Of a DNA stretch of 64,000 nt, positions 42,347 to 51,291 are shown one piece after another. The notes beneath the pieces are model-generated. The model ran no database searches and was not told where the DNA came from. It saw only the letters and a list, made by a program, of their open reading frames with translations. A program made the position numbers and the translations under genes. Each line of letters opens with the position of its first letter. Within the stretch, counting starts at the first letter, position 1. The DNA is from Myxococcus fulvus (GTDB taxonomy: Bacteria > Myxococcota > Myxococcia > Myxococcales > Myxococcaceae), in assembly GCF_900111765.1 (NCBI RefSeq), contig NZ_FOIB01000001.1:868001-932000 (forward strand). The letters run 5' to 3'.

Positions 42347-42784
42347 TCAGCGCTCCGCGTACACGGGCTGCCCCTGGGGCGCCGTGCCCTCGGTCGCGTA
42401 GCCCTCCTTCACCCAGTACTCGATTCCTCCCAGCATCTCCTTCACGCGGAAGCCGAGCGCCGCCAGCTTCGCCGCCGCGCGAGTGGAGCCGTTGCAGCCC
42501 GGGCCCCAGCAGTAGGTGACGATGACGTCGTCCTTGCTCAGGCGGGCCGTGGTGGTCTCGGAGAGGGTGCGCGTGGGAAGGTTCAGCGCGCCCGGGATGT
42601 GGCGCTGCGCATAGGCGTCCGGCGAGCGGGTGTCCACGACGACGAAGCCCTTCTTGCCGCGCTCCAGGTCCAGGTGCACGTCGGCGGCGTCGGTCTCCAC
42701 GGAGAGCTTCGCGAGGAAGTGGCGACGGGCCTCCTCGGGTGACGCGGCGGGGACTTCGAGGACGAACGAGAAGGGCGTGGTCAT
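42347..42784 (-). CDS. single-domain rhodanese-like protein
   Basis: The 145-residue protein is a rhodanese domain: FVVVDTRSPDAYAQRHIPGALNLP, then TYCWGPGCNGSTRAA with the active-site Cys in the loop, and GYxVKEMLGGIEYWVKEGY. Rhodaneses transfer sulfane sulfur; this group is often annotated as a sulfurtransferase without known acceptor. It is divergent from the MocR regulator, 123 bases apart, a common arrangement for a MocR target. Confidence 0.9.
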   Translation of the reverse strand: MTTPFSFVLEVPAASPEEARRHFLAKLSVETDAADVHLDLERGKKGFVVVDTRSPDAYAQRHIPGALNLPTRTLSETTTARLSKDDVIVTYCWGPGCNGSTRAAAKLAALGFRVKEMLGGIEYWVKEGYATEGTAPQGQPVYAER

Positions 42785-42907
42785 GGAGGGGCTCCTGGCC
42801 GGTGGGCCGTGACGCTGGGAACAGTGCGCTCCAAGTGGCCCAGGGGAAAGCACCACTTCGATGCATCAGGGTGGACCATTTCGCGAGGCCCGATTACGTG
42901 AGGAGGC

Positions 42908-44383
42908 ATGCCGAAGCGCTCCCAGGGCGTGTCCCTGTCCTTCCTGATGCTGGATTCGAGTCGGGGAACAGGCCCGCTGCATCGGCGCCTCTACGAGCGG
43001 CTGCGCGAGGCCATCCTCTCGGGGACGCTGGCGCCCCGGAGCCGGTTGCCCTCCACGCGCACGCTCGCCCGGGAGCTGGGGTTCTCGCGAGGCACGGTGG
43101 AGGAGGCTTTCGCGCAGCTCGACGCCGAGGGCTTCCTGGAGCGGCGCGTGGGCTCGGGGAGCCTCGTCGCGCTGCCGGAGCATGCACGCGCGCCTCGAAG
43201 CGCCCCCGCGCGAGGTGGCGCGCCACGGGCCCGGGGAGATGGACTCTCCCGTCGGGGACGGCGGATGGCGGGTGACGTGCTTCCCGCCGAGGCACGGGAC
43301 GTGCGGCCCTTCACGCCGTGCCTCCCCGCGCTGGAGCTGTTTCCCGCGAAGGCCTGGGCGCGCGCCGTCGCGAGGCAGGCGAGGGCGTTGGTACCGGAGC
43401 GGATGCTCTACGGTGAGCCCGAGGGCTTTCGTCCCCTGCGCGAGGCCATCGCGGCGCACCTGGGGCCCGCGCGCGGCGTGCGCTGTGACTGGCGTCAGGT
43501 GCTGGTCTTCTCCAGCACGCAGCAGGCGCTGGATTTGACGGCGCGGCTGCTCCTGGACGAGGGCGACGGCGTGTGGCTGGAGGAGCCGGGCTATCTGGGC
43601 GCGCGCGTGGCGTTCGAGTCCGCGGGCGCGCGGCTGCATCCGGTGCCGGTGGATGCGCGGGGGCTCCAGGTGGACACGGGGCGGACGCGGGCCCCGAGGG
43701 CGCGGCTGGCGTACGTCACGCCCTCCCACCAGTACCCGCTGGGGGTGACCATGAGCCTGCCGAGGCGACTGGCGTTGTTGGAGCACGCGCGGGCCTCGGG
43801 GATGTGGGTGCTCGAGGACGACTACGACAGTGAGTTCCGCTACGCGACGCGTCCCCTGGCGGCCATCCAGGGAATGGACGCGGCGGGGCGGGTGCTCTAC
43901 GCGGGGACGTTCAACAAGGTGATGTTCCCCTCGCTGCGACTGGCCTTCCTGGTGGTGCCCCCGGGGTTGGTGGAGTCCTTCACCGCGGCGCGCGCCTCGA
44001 CGGAGGGACACCCGCCCACGCTGCCGCAGGCCGCGATGGCGGACTTCATGGACTCGGGCCACTACGTCACCCATTTGAGACACATGCGGCAGGTCTACTC
44101 GGAGCGACGCGACGCGCTATTGGATGCGTTGCGGCGTGAAGGCAATCCCAGCCTTCGACCCGGCGCGGCGGAGGCAGGGATGCATGTCACTGCATTTCTT
44201 GCGTCTGGGTGTGAGGATTTGGCGCTGGTCGAGCGGACGGACGCGCGGCGCCTGGGGGCACGCCGGCTGTCGCCGCTCTACCTGGGACGCAAGCGGGAGC
44301 AGGGACTGGTGCTGGGGTTCTCGGGAGCGAGTCCCGCCGGCCTCCGCACGGCCGTCAGGGAGCTGGTCCCACTGTTGAGTTGA
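42908..44383 (+). CDS. MocR-type GntR/aminotransferase regulator
   Basis: The 491-residue protein has an N-terminal GntR winged helix (LYERLREAILSGTLAPRSRLPSTRTLARELGFSRGTVEEAFAQL, in parts) and a C-terminal class I aminotransferase-fold domain with the PLP Lys at residue 337 (AGTFNKVMFP) and FSSTQQALDLTARL. Members include PdxR, TauR and GabR, which use PLP or an aldimine as effector and usually control a nearby gene. Here the neighbour is the divergent rhodanese; no pdxST lies near. AGGAGG is very close to ATG 42908, so a later start is possible. Confidence 0.9.
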   Translation: MPKRSQGVSLSFLMLDSSRGTGPLHRRLYERLREAILSGTLAPRSRLPSTRTLARELGFSRGTVEEAFAQLDAEGFLERRVGSGSLVALPEHARAPRSAPARGGAPRARGDGLSRRGRRMAGDVLPAEARDVRPFTPCLPALELFPAKAWARAVARQARALVPERMLYGEPEGFRPLREAIAAHLGPARGVRCDWRQVLVFSSTQQALDLTARLLLDEGDGVWLEEPGYLGARVAFESAGARLHPVPVDARGLQVDTGRTRAPRARLAYVTPSHQYPLGVTMSLPRRLALLEHARASGMWVLEDDYDSEFRYATRPLAAIQGMDAAGRVLYAGTFNKVMFPSLRLAFLVVPPGLVESFTAARASTEGHPPTLPQAAMADFMDSGHYVTHLRHMRQVYSERRDALLDALRREGNPSLRPGAAEAGMHVTAFLASGCEDLALVERTDARRLGARRLSPLYLGRKREQGLVLGFSGASPAGLRTAVRELVPLLS

Positions 44384-44556
44384 GTCCTCAGGGGTTCCCC
44401 TCAGTCTGTCTTTGCCTGGGCGCCCAGGGATGTCGGCTGGCTGACGTTGTCTGGTTGTCTTTGGGTTTGTTGGTTTGTCTGGAGTTGCGGTGCGGGCGGT
44501 GGATGCCTTTCTTGCGCGCCGCCGGGCCCCCATTCCCGGTACGTCACGAAAGGACA

Positions 44557-44853
44557 ATGACTGTGAGCCTGAAGGCCTTGCTGGTTGGCATTGCCGCTGG
44601 ATTCCTCGCGGCTTGTGGTGGCATGGAGAACGACCCGGCGGCGACCCCGGCGCCGGAGGAGATGGAGCTGAGCACCGTGGAGAACGCCCTCTGTGAGGGG
44701 TGGGACCGAGGCGCCCGCAGCTGCTGCTTCAAGTGCACCAGCAGCTCGGAGTGGACGTGCTACGCGCCGGGCGCGATTGGCTGGGGCCAGTGTACGGACC
44801 AGGCGAACGCCGTCTGCGGCCGCACCGCCTACGGCGTCTGCTGGAGCTTCTGA
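44557..44853 (+). CDS. small cysteine-rich lipoprotein
   Basis: A 98-residue protein with lipoprotein signal (FLAACGG), a Pro/Ala/Glu linker containing ELSTVENAL, and a mature domain with seven more Cys (CEGW, SCCFKC, WTCY, QCTD, VCGR, VCW). The linker motif followed by a small disulfide-rich domain is typical of secreted myxobacterial peptides. Function unknown. A bidirectional terminator follows. Confidence 0.75.
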   Translation: MTVSLKALLVGIAAGFLAACGGMENDPAATPAPEEMELSTVENALCEGWDRGARSCCFKCTSSSEWTCYAPGAIGWGQCTDQANAVCGRTAYGVCWSF

Positions 44854-44865
44854 GTCGTGAGTCCC

Positions 44866-44896
44866 CACGGCGCCCGGGCACCTGTCGGGCGCCGTG
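44866..44896. terminator. bidirectional terminator between small lipoprotein and lipase genes
   Basis: CACGGCGCCCG (44866-44876) pairs with CGGGCGCCGTG (44886-44896), a perfect 11-pair stem with a 9-base loop, followed by TCTTC on the plus strand. Confidence 0.7.
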
Positions 44897-44899
44897 TCT

Positions 44900-46042
44900 T
44901 CAGCGCGACTCGTCCTCGAAGATGAAGTCGGTGATGCTCTTCCAGGTGGCCTCGAACTGGGGCCGACGGAAGCCGGAGCCGGAGATGAGCCAGTCCACGT
45001 GCGGCGGCTGGTGCGCGGGCTGGTCGAAGTGACCGATGGCGTCCAGGTGGTCCGCTCTCACCGCCGCGAGCACGCGCCCATACACCTGTGAGCGCGTGGG
45101 GACGATGCCGTCACACGCCGTGGGCCCCGGCATCGCGCCATACGCCTGCACCAGCGCCGCCGTCTGCGCGGGCGAGTGCAACGGCAGCGCGGTGAGCGGC
45201 ATGCGCTGTGTCTGTCCATACACGAACGCGTAGATGGTGTGCGTGAGCTGCGCGTACGGGTCCAGGCCCGCGGACACGCGCGTGCGCAAGGACGGCGGCC
45301 TGGCCTGCGTCACCACCGAGCCATAGCGCACGCCCGGCCGGTCCACGGTGCTCGCGTTGAACAGGTCGATGCCCTCCGGCGTGAGCTGCGGAATCAGCGA
45401 CGTGTCGTTGCCCACATCGCTCAGGAACTTCGACACCGCGTCGCGCCGCTCGGAGGAGAAGTCCCCCAACAGCTGGTCATAGAGCTGGTCCAGCAGCGTC
45501 TGCTTCCAGCCGAGCTGGTCATCCGCGCGCGCCATCAGGTGCCCGAAGCGGAACACCACCCGCAACGGCAGCCGACCGAAGCGCAGCACGTACACCGTGA
45601 ACAGCGACAGCAGCTTCAACAGCCGCTGACCGAACAGCCCCAGGAAGAACGACGCCAGCGGCGTGCCCGCGTGCGGCGTGGACACCGTCACCACCGAGCG
45701 CACCCTGCGTGCGAACGGCTCCAGCTCCAGCCCCTCCGCCAGCTGCGCCCCGGGGCTCGCGAACAGCCGCGCGTCCAGCCCGCCCGTCGAGTGCCCCACC
45801 AGGTGGATGGGCCCGTCGTCCCCGCCGGCCGTCTCCTGCACCGCCTTGAGCAGGTCCGCGGTGCGCGTGCGGATGGACGCCGTCGGATGGGACAGGACGA
45901 TGGTGACCTCCGAGTCCGTCATGCCCCGCCGGGCCAGCTCCGCCTTCAAGTAGTCGAGCGCGTGTCCGAAGTAGACGAGCTCGCCCAGATTGATGAACCC
46001 GAAGAAACCGGGGACGAGATAGATGTGGTGCTTCGCGGCCAT
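44900..46042 (-). CDS. alpha/beta-hydrolase (lipase/esterase-like)
   Basis: The roughly 380-residue protein has an alpha/beta-hydrolase start (HHIYLVPGFFGF), the nucleophile elbow GHSTGG (Ser 85), a probable acid in ACDGIVPT and a late His in GHFDQP. Between are lid-like helices. It lacks a signal peptide, so it should be cytoplasmic or peripheral. It resembles triacylglycerol lipases. ATG 46042 follows GGAGG; an in-frame ATG at 46054 would add four residues. Divergent from the S46 peptidase. Confidence 0.85.
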   Translation of the reverse strand: MAAKHHIYLVPGFFGFINLGELVYFGHALDYLKAELARRGMTDSEVTIVLSHPTASIRTRTADLLKAVQETAGGDDGPIHLVGHSTGGLDARLFASPGAQLAEGLELEPFARRVRSVVTVSTPHAGTPLASFFLGLFGQRLLKLLSLFTVYVLRFGRLPLRVVFRFGHLMARADDQLGWKQTLLDQLYDQLLGDFSSERRDAVSKFLSDVGNDTSLIPQLTPEGIDLFNASTVDRPGVRYGSVVTQARPPSLRTRVSAGLDPYAQLTHTIYAFVYGQTQRMPLTALPLHSPAQTAALVQAYGAMPGPTACDGIVPTRSQVYGRVLAAVRADHLDAIGHFDQPAHQPPHVDWLISGSGFRRPQFEATWKSITDFIFEDESR

Positions 46043-46149
46043 TGCCTCCACCATACCTGACGCGCCGCGTGATTCCCCTCGGGAATGCTGCCGCCGAGCA
46101 GGCGTTGTGCGGCGCCTTTCTCACTCGACTTCCAGAAGGATGAACACCC

Positions 46150-48228
46150 GTGGACCGTGCACTGCTCGCACTTGGCCTGCTCCTGTCGCTGCCCGCCGTG
46201 GCGGACGAGGGCATGTGGACCTACGACGCCTTCCCCGTGGAGGCGGTGAAGAAGGCCCATGGTTTCACGCCGACCCAGGCGTGGCTGGACAAGGTCCGGC
46301 TCGGCTCGGTGCGTCTGGCGGGCGGCTGCTCCGCCAGCTTCGTGTCCCCGGAGGGGTTGGTGATGACCAACCACCACTGCATCCGAGGATGTATCGAGGA
46401 TTTGTCCTCGCCCAAGGAGGACCTGCTGGCCAAGGGCTTCCAGGCCCGCACGCCCGCCGAGGAGCGGCGCTGCCCCAAGGTGGAGGCCAACCAGCTGGTG
46501 AAGATGACGGACGTCACCGAGCGGATGAACACGGCGACCAAGGGCCTGTCCGGCGCGGCCTTCAACACCGCGCTCAAGAAGGAGATGTCCGCGGTGGAGT
46601 CCGCGTGCGCCACGTCCACGGACGTGCGCTGTGACGTGGTGACGCTGTTCAACGGCGGCAAGTATCACCTCTACGAGTACCGCCGCTTCCAGGACGTGCG
46701 CCTGGTGTTCGCCCCCGAGTTCTCCATGGCGGCCTTCGGCGGGGACCCGGACAACTTCAACTTCCCGCGCTTCGGCTACGACGTGGCCTTCCTGCGCGTG
46801 TGGAAGGACGACCAGCCCGCGAAGAGCCCGGACTACCTGCCGTGGGCGAAGACGGGCGCGAAGGACGGGGACCTGGTCTTCGTCTCCGGCCACCCCGGCG
46901 GCACCGAGCGCAAGGCGAGCGTCGCGGAGCTGGAGTTCCAGCGCGACGTGAACCTGCCCTACACGCTGCTGATGCTCGCGGAGGTGCGCGGCAAGCTGAA
47001 GGAGTACTCGAGCACGTCGCCGGAGCGCTTCCGCACCACGCGCTCCAGACTGCGCGGCGTGGAGAACGGGCTGAAGGCCCTGCGCGGCCGGCTCCAGGCG
47101 CTCGCGGACCCGGCGCTGCTCGCGAAGAAGCGCGAGGACGAGGCGGAGCTGCGCCGGCGCGTGGAGGCCAACCCCCAGGCCAAGGCCGCCACGGCGGGGG
47201 CGTGGGAGGAGACGGCGAAGGCGCTCGACACGTACCGCCGCATGCTGCCCGAGTACCGCATGAAGGAGGCGGGGGACGCGTACGGCTCGGAGCTGTTCGG
47301 CATCGCCCGGCAGCTGGTGCGCCTGTCGGAGGAGCAGGGCAAGCCGAACGCGGAGCGCCTGCGTGAGTACACGGACGCGCAGCTGCCCTCGCTGCGTCAG
47401 CAGCTGCTCAGGAGCGCGCCCATCGCGCTGGAGCTGGACGAGTCGATGCTCGCCTTCGGCCTGGGCCGGCTGCGGGAGACCCTGGGCGCGGATGATCCAT
47501 TCGTGCGCGAGGTGCTCGGCACGGAGTCCCCCGAGGGGCTGGCCCGCGCGCTGGTGCGCGGCACGAAGCTGGGTGACGTGAAGGTGCGCAAGGCGCTGCT
47601 CGAGGGCGGCAAGGCCGCGGTGGACGCGTCCAAGGACCCGATGCTGCTGTTCGCGCGCAAGGTGGATGGCCCGGCGCGCGAGGTGCGCAAGCGCTACGAG
47701 GACACGGTGGAGGCGGTGCTCAAGCGCAACGGCGAGCGGCTGGCCAAGGCGCACCTCGCCGTCTACGGCACCTCGGGCTACCCCGACGCCACCTTCACCC
47801 TGCGCCTCAACCCCGGTCAGGTGAAGGGCTGGGAGGAGAATGGCCGTCCGGTGGCGTCGCTGACGACGTTCGGCGGGGCCTACGCGCGCCACACCGGCAA
47901 GGAGCCCTTCAAGCTGCCCGACACGTGGATGAAGGCGAAGGGCAAGGTGCCCGACGCCACGCCCCTGGACATGGCCACCACCAACGACATCATCGGCGGC
48001 AACTCCGGCTCGCCCGTGGTGGACCGGGACGGGCGCGTGGTGGGGCTCATCTTCGACGGCAACCTGCACTCGCTCGGCGGGCGCTACGCCTATGTCCCGG
48101 AGACGAACCGCGCCGTGGCGGTGCACGGGGATGGCATCCTCGCCGCGCTGGAGCACGTCTACGGCGCCGCCCGCGTGGTGCGCGAGCTGAAGGCCGCCAG
48201 CGACGTGGAGGCCCCACCCGCGCGGTAG
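46150..48228 (+). CDS. S46 family dipeptidyl-peptidase (DPP7-like specificity)
   Basis: The 692-residue protein has a signal peptide (ending AVADE) and the S46 chymotrypsin-like fold with helical domain insert: catalytic His in TNHHC (74-78), an acid in FGGDPDNFNFPR, and Ser 619 in GGNSGSP. S46 enzymes (DPP7, DPP11) are periplasmic and release dipeptides. Eighteen residues after the Ser lies Gly 637 (FDGN), where DPP7 has Gly and the acidic-specific DPP11 has Arg, so hydrophobic P1 preference is predicted. GTG 46150 has GAAGGA upstream. Monocistronic, ended by a hairpin. Confidence 0.93.
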   Translation: MDRALLALGLLLSLPAVADEGMWTYDAFPVEAVKKAHGFTPTQAWLDKVRLGSVRLAGGCSASFVSPEGLVMTNHHCIRGCIEDLSSPKEDLLAKGFQARTPAEERRCPKVEANQLVKMTDVTERMNTATKGLSGAAFNTALKKEMSAVESACATSTDVRCDVVTLFNGGKYHLYEYRRFQDVRLVFAPEFSMAAFGGDPDNFNFPRFGYDVAFLRVWKDDQPAKSPDYLPWAKTGAKDGDLVFVSGHPGGTERKASVAELEFQRDVNLPYTLLMLAEVRGKLKEYSSTSPERFRTTRSRLRGVENGLKALRGRLQALADPALLAKKREDEAELRRRVEANPQAKAATAGAWEETAKALDTYRRMLPEYRMKEAGDAYGSELFGIARQLVRLSEEQGKPNAERLREYTDAQLPSLRQQLLRSAPIALELDESMLAFGLGRLRETLGADDPFVREVLGTESPEGLARALVRGTKLGDVKVRKALLEGGKAAVDASKDPMLLFARKVDGPAREVRKRYEDTVEAVLKRNGERLAKAHLAVYGTSGYPDATFTLRLNPGQVKGWEENGRPVASLTTFGGAYARHTGKEPFKLPDTWMKAKGKVPDATPLDMATTNDIIGGNSGSPVVDRDGRVVGLIFDGNLHSLGGRYAYVPETNRAVAVHGDGILAALEHVYGAARVVRELKAASDVEAPPAR

Positions 48229-48281
48229 GTTGGATTGAAGACGCTTCCTCGAAGCTTCCTCAAGCTGTGAGAAGTCGATAG

Positions 48282-48312
48282 CCCGAGGTGCTCCAAGCGA
48301 GGGCACCTCGGG
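48282..48312 (+). terminator. hairpin terminator after S46 peptidase
   Basis: CCCGAGGTGC (48282-48291) and GCACCTCGGG (48303-48312) form a perfect 10-pair stem with an 11-base loop. Confidence 0.6.
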
Positions 48313-48429
48313 TGCAGTGGGCCTGCGGAAATCCCGCGGGGACGTGCGCTCTTTGGCGGATGACGGGCCGAGGAATGTCAGGGGTTCCAGGATAGAATGC
48401 GGTTTCCGGTGTGAAGGCCGGCTTCATCC

Positions 48430-50994
48430 ATGGGCTCCTCGCCAACGAATGACATCCCCCTCGGTACGGTCCTGCGGGACACGTATGAGATCTCCGGCGT
48501 GCTGGGCCGAGGAGGGATGGGGACCGTCTTCCTGGCGCGGCATCTGCGGCTGCCGGGCAGGCACGTGGCGGTCAAGGTGCTGCGGCACGACGCGAGCCTG
48601 GGGGAAGAGGTCTACCTGCGCTTCCGGCGGGAGGCGGAGATTGCCTCGCGGCTGGGGCATCCGAACATCGTGGAGGTCATCGACTTCGACACGCTGGCGG
48701 ACGGCTCGCCGTTCCTGGTGATGGAGCACCTGAAGGGGATGCCGCTGTCCAGGCGCATCCGCAAGGGCGCGCAGTTGACGCTGCCGGAGGTGTTCTCCAT
48801 CGCGCGGCAGATGGGCTCGGCGCTGCAGGCGGCGCACGGGGCGGGCGTGGTGCACCGGGACTTGAAGCCCGGCAACGTGTTCCTGGTGCCCACGGAGCTG
48901 GCGGGGATGTCGGTGGAGCACGTGAAGCTGCTCGACTTCGGCATCTCGAAGATCATCGACTCGAAGACGGTGCAGACGCAGGACGCCATCCTGCTGGGCA
49001 CGCCGCAGTACATGGCGCCCGAGCAGGCCACCGGGAAGAACCGGGAGGTGGACCCGCGCACGGACATCTTCTCGTTCGGGTGCATGGTGTACGAGATGCT
49101 CGCGCGCAAGCTGCCCTTCAAGGACGGGGGCATCCTGCCGGAGCTCATCTACCGCATCGTCTATGATCCACCGGAGCCGCTGCTGGACGTGGCGCCGCAG
49201 ACGCCGGTGCACGTGGTGCGGGCCATCGAGCAGGCGCTGGCGAAGCGCCCGGAGGACCGCTTCCCGGACGTGAGCGCGTTCATCGCCGCGCTGACCGGGA
49301 CTCCGCTGCGCACGGCGACGCCGTCACCGGATGCGCCGGCGCCGGTGGTGCGGTCCGCGGCGCAGGTGCCGACGGCGACCGTGCAGCCCCGGCCCATCGC
49401 GTCGCCGCCGTCGAAGCCCGCGACGCAGGTGGTCTCGCCCTGGCGGGCCTCGAGGCCGCAGGCGGACGCGGCGTCCCGCGCGAAGGCGGCGGAGGCTCCT
49501 CGCGAGGAGGTCTCGTCCCGCGCCGTGCTGGAGGCCACGGGACGCGCGGCGAATGGCGCGGCGGCTTCGGCGCAGGGCACGGGGCGAGGTGCGCACGGGG
49601 CGGATGCGTCGCCGCGCTCGGCGCAGGGCACGGGGCGAGGCGCGAACGGAGCCGAGGCTTCGCCTGGTTCGGCGCAGGGCACGGGGCGAGGCGCGAACGG
49701 AGCCGAGGCTTCGCCTGGTTCGGCGCAGGGCACGGGGCGAGGCGCGAACGGAGCCGAGGTTTCGCCTGGGTCGGCGCAGGGCGCGGGACGCGGCGCGAAC
49801 GGAGCCGAGGTTTCGCCTGGGTCGGCGCAGGGCGCGGGACGCGGCGCGAACGGAGCCGAGGCGTCGCCTGGTTCAGCGCAGGGCGAGGGACGAGGCGCGA
49901 ACGGAGCCGAGGCTTCGCCTGGTTCGGCGCAGGGCGCGGGGCGAGACGCGAACGGGGCGGATGCGTCGCCGCGCTCGGCGCAGGGCACGGGACGCGGGGC
50001 GAGCGGAGCAGAGGCCTCGGCGCGCGCGCCACTCGGCGCCGTGGTGCATGGCGGTGACGGCTCCACGCGTCCCGCGCGAGGCTCCGCGGCGCAAGGCGCG
50101 AGGTCCTCGTCCGATGCCGAGCGAGGCATCGCAGGGCAGGACGCGGCGGACGCGAACAATCCTTCCGTCGACCCCTCGCGCGCACCCGTGTCGGGGCTCG
50201 TCGGCAAGTCGGTGCGCGTGTCTCCTCCGAAGCCCGGAGTCGTCGCGCGCCCTCCCGTCGCGGAGCCTTCCCCTCCACTCGAGCTCCTCCGGCCTCCCGT
50301 CCCGGACACCCCGGCCGTTCCGCTGGAGGTTTGGAGACCGCCCGCCGCGAACGCGCCTCCCGTCGAGCCCGATTCGGACTCCGAGCCGGTGACGATCCGC
50401 TCGCCCTCGGGAGGTGTCCCGGTGGTGGGCCGCCGCCGCTACGCGCGATGGCTGCTCGCGGCCGGCGTGCTCGCGCTTCTGGGCGCGGGCCTCGTGGTGA
50501 CCCACAAGAGCCGCTCCGCCACCATCGTCCCGCTGGCGAAGACTCCCACCCAGAACGCGCCGCCGCCCCAGGTCGCGCCCGCCGAGCCAGCACCGCCGCC
50601 CGCGACGGAATCACAGACACGGCTCGTCCAGGGCACGCCTCCCGCGGAGAAGAACACGCAGGCCCCCTCGCCACCTCCGTCGGGTATCGGCCAGATGGAG
50701 TCCTCCGTGAAGCCAACGCGTGAGTCCAAGGCGAAGCCCGAGGGCCAAGGCACAGCGCCCACGGACCTGGAGCTGGCCGAGAAGGCCCTGGCCCGTGGTG
50801 ACCCCGGCGAAGCCATCCAACTGGCCCGCCGCAGTCAGCGCGACCAGGCCACCGGCGCCTCCTTCGCGCTCCTCGCGCGCGCCCACTGCCACCAGAAGGA
50901 CCTCTCCAGCGCGCGCTTCGTCTGGCTCCGCGTCCCCACCTCCGAGCAGGCCGAGGTGCGCAGGTACTGCCAGCAGCACGGCATCACCCTGTGA
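48430..50994 (+). CDS. Hanks-type Ser/Thr protein kinase with disordered repeats and single membrane helix
   Basis: The 854-residue protein has an active kinase domain (about 19-290): G-loop GRGGMG (26-31), Lys 49, HRDLKPGN with Asp 144, DFG (169-171) and MAPEQ. A long Pro/Ala-rich disordered part follows, with nine 17-residue repeats (380-532). One membrane helix (about 673-693: LLAAGVLALLGAGLVV) leads to a Pro-rich extracytoplasmic segment and a short C-terminal helical tail. This cytoplasmic kinase, membrane helix, sensor-like tail layout is common in myxobacteria. Substrate unknown. Confidence 0.92.
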   Translation: MGSSPTNDIPLGTVLRDTYEISGVLGRGGMGTVFLARHLRLPGRHVAVKVLRHDASLGEEVYLRFRREAEIASRLGHPNIVEVIDFDTLADGSPFLVMEHLKGMPLSRRIRKGAQLTLPEVFSIARQMGSALQAAHGAGVVHRDLKPGNVFLVPTELAGMSVEHVKLLDFGISKIIDSKTVQTQDAILLGTPQYMAPEQATGKNREVDPRTDIFSFGCMVYEMLARKLPFKDGGILPELIYRIVYDPPEPLLDVAPQTPVHVVRAIEQALAKRPEDRFPDVSAFIAALTGTPLRTATPSPDAPAPVVRSAAQVPTATVQPRPIASPPSKPATQVVSPWRASRPQADAASRAKAAEAPREEVSSRAVLEATGRAANGAAASAQGTGRGAHGADASPRSAQGTGRGANGAEASPGSAQGTGRGANGAEASPGSAQGTGRGANGAEVSPGSAQGAGRGANGAEVSPGSAQGAGRGANGAEASPGSAQGEGRGANGAEASPGSAQGAGRDANGADASPRSAQGTGRGASGAEASARAPLGAVVHGGDGSTRPARGSAAQGARSSSDAERGIAGQDAADANNPSVDPSRAPVSGLVGKSVRVSPPKPGVVARPPVAEPSPPLELLRPPVPDTPAVPLEVWRPPAANAPPVEPDSDSEPVTIRSPSGGVPVVGRRRYARWLLAAGVLALLGAGLVVTHKSRSATIVPLAKTPTQNAPPPQVAPAEPAPPPATESQTRLVQGTPPAEKNTQAPSPPPSGIGQMESSVKPTRESKAKPEGQGTAPTDLELAEKALARGDPGEAIQLARRSQRDQATGASFALLARAHCHQKDLSSARFVWLRVPTSEQAEVRRYCQQHGITL
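49567..50025 (+). repeat. nine tandem 51-base repeats in the Ser/Thr kinase gene
   Basis: Nine in-frame copies encode SAQGTGRGANGAEASPG and variants (17 residues each; T/A/E at position 5, A/V at 14). The inner copies are nearly identical in DNA, so recent slippage or unequal recombination is likely. Copy number should vary between strains without frame loss. Confidence 0.85.
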
Positions 50995-50999
50995 GCACC

Positions 51000-51016
51000 G
51001 GCGAGCGCCGCTCGCC
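51000..51016 (+). terminator. short hairpin after Ser/Thr kinase
   Basis: GGCGAGC (51000-51006) pairs with GCTCGCC (51010-51016) around a GCC loop, six bases after the stop, followed by TCTGTCCTC. Confidence 0.45.
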
Positions 51017-51291
51017 TCTGTCCTCCGCCGGACCCCGACCTGACCCGCCACGTCGTTGGCCAGACACGACCCGCCACGGCCCCTTGGGGATGGGTGTTGC
51101 ACTGCGTTAAAGATGAATTCTCCTGATGGTGTCGAATAGGATGGTTCAGCTTCGCGAGATGGCGCCCTACCAGAGCAAGCAGCCGTCCGAGGCCCGGGTC
51201 TCCGCCGTGACGGAGGGCCCGGCTGGGACCGGGAACCTCGTCCTGGAGTAGGCTTTCGAACAGTTGGCATCGGGGGGAGGGGAGATGAGCG

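Noticed and set aside
44390..44415. AGGGG/CCCCT inverted repeat after the MocR gene considered as a terminator
   Set aside because: The loop would be only two bases and the stem five pairs, too small to be convincing.
45946..48306. A long minus-strand frame opposite the S46 peptidase
   Set aside because: It is His/Arg/Leu-rich, as expected from the antisense of a GC-rich gene, and covers catalytic motifs of a clear peptidase on the plus strand. A similar case is 14866-17211 opposite the oxidoreductase.
49567..50025. 51-base repeats considered as CRISPR
   Set aside because: No unique spacers, continuous frame inside a kinase gene.
51086..51101. Sigma-54-like -24/-12 element before the cyclase-like gene
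   Set aside because: Spacing of GG and GC fits, but three of the expected consensus bases are wrong and the site is about 190 bases from the start.
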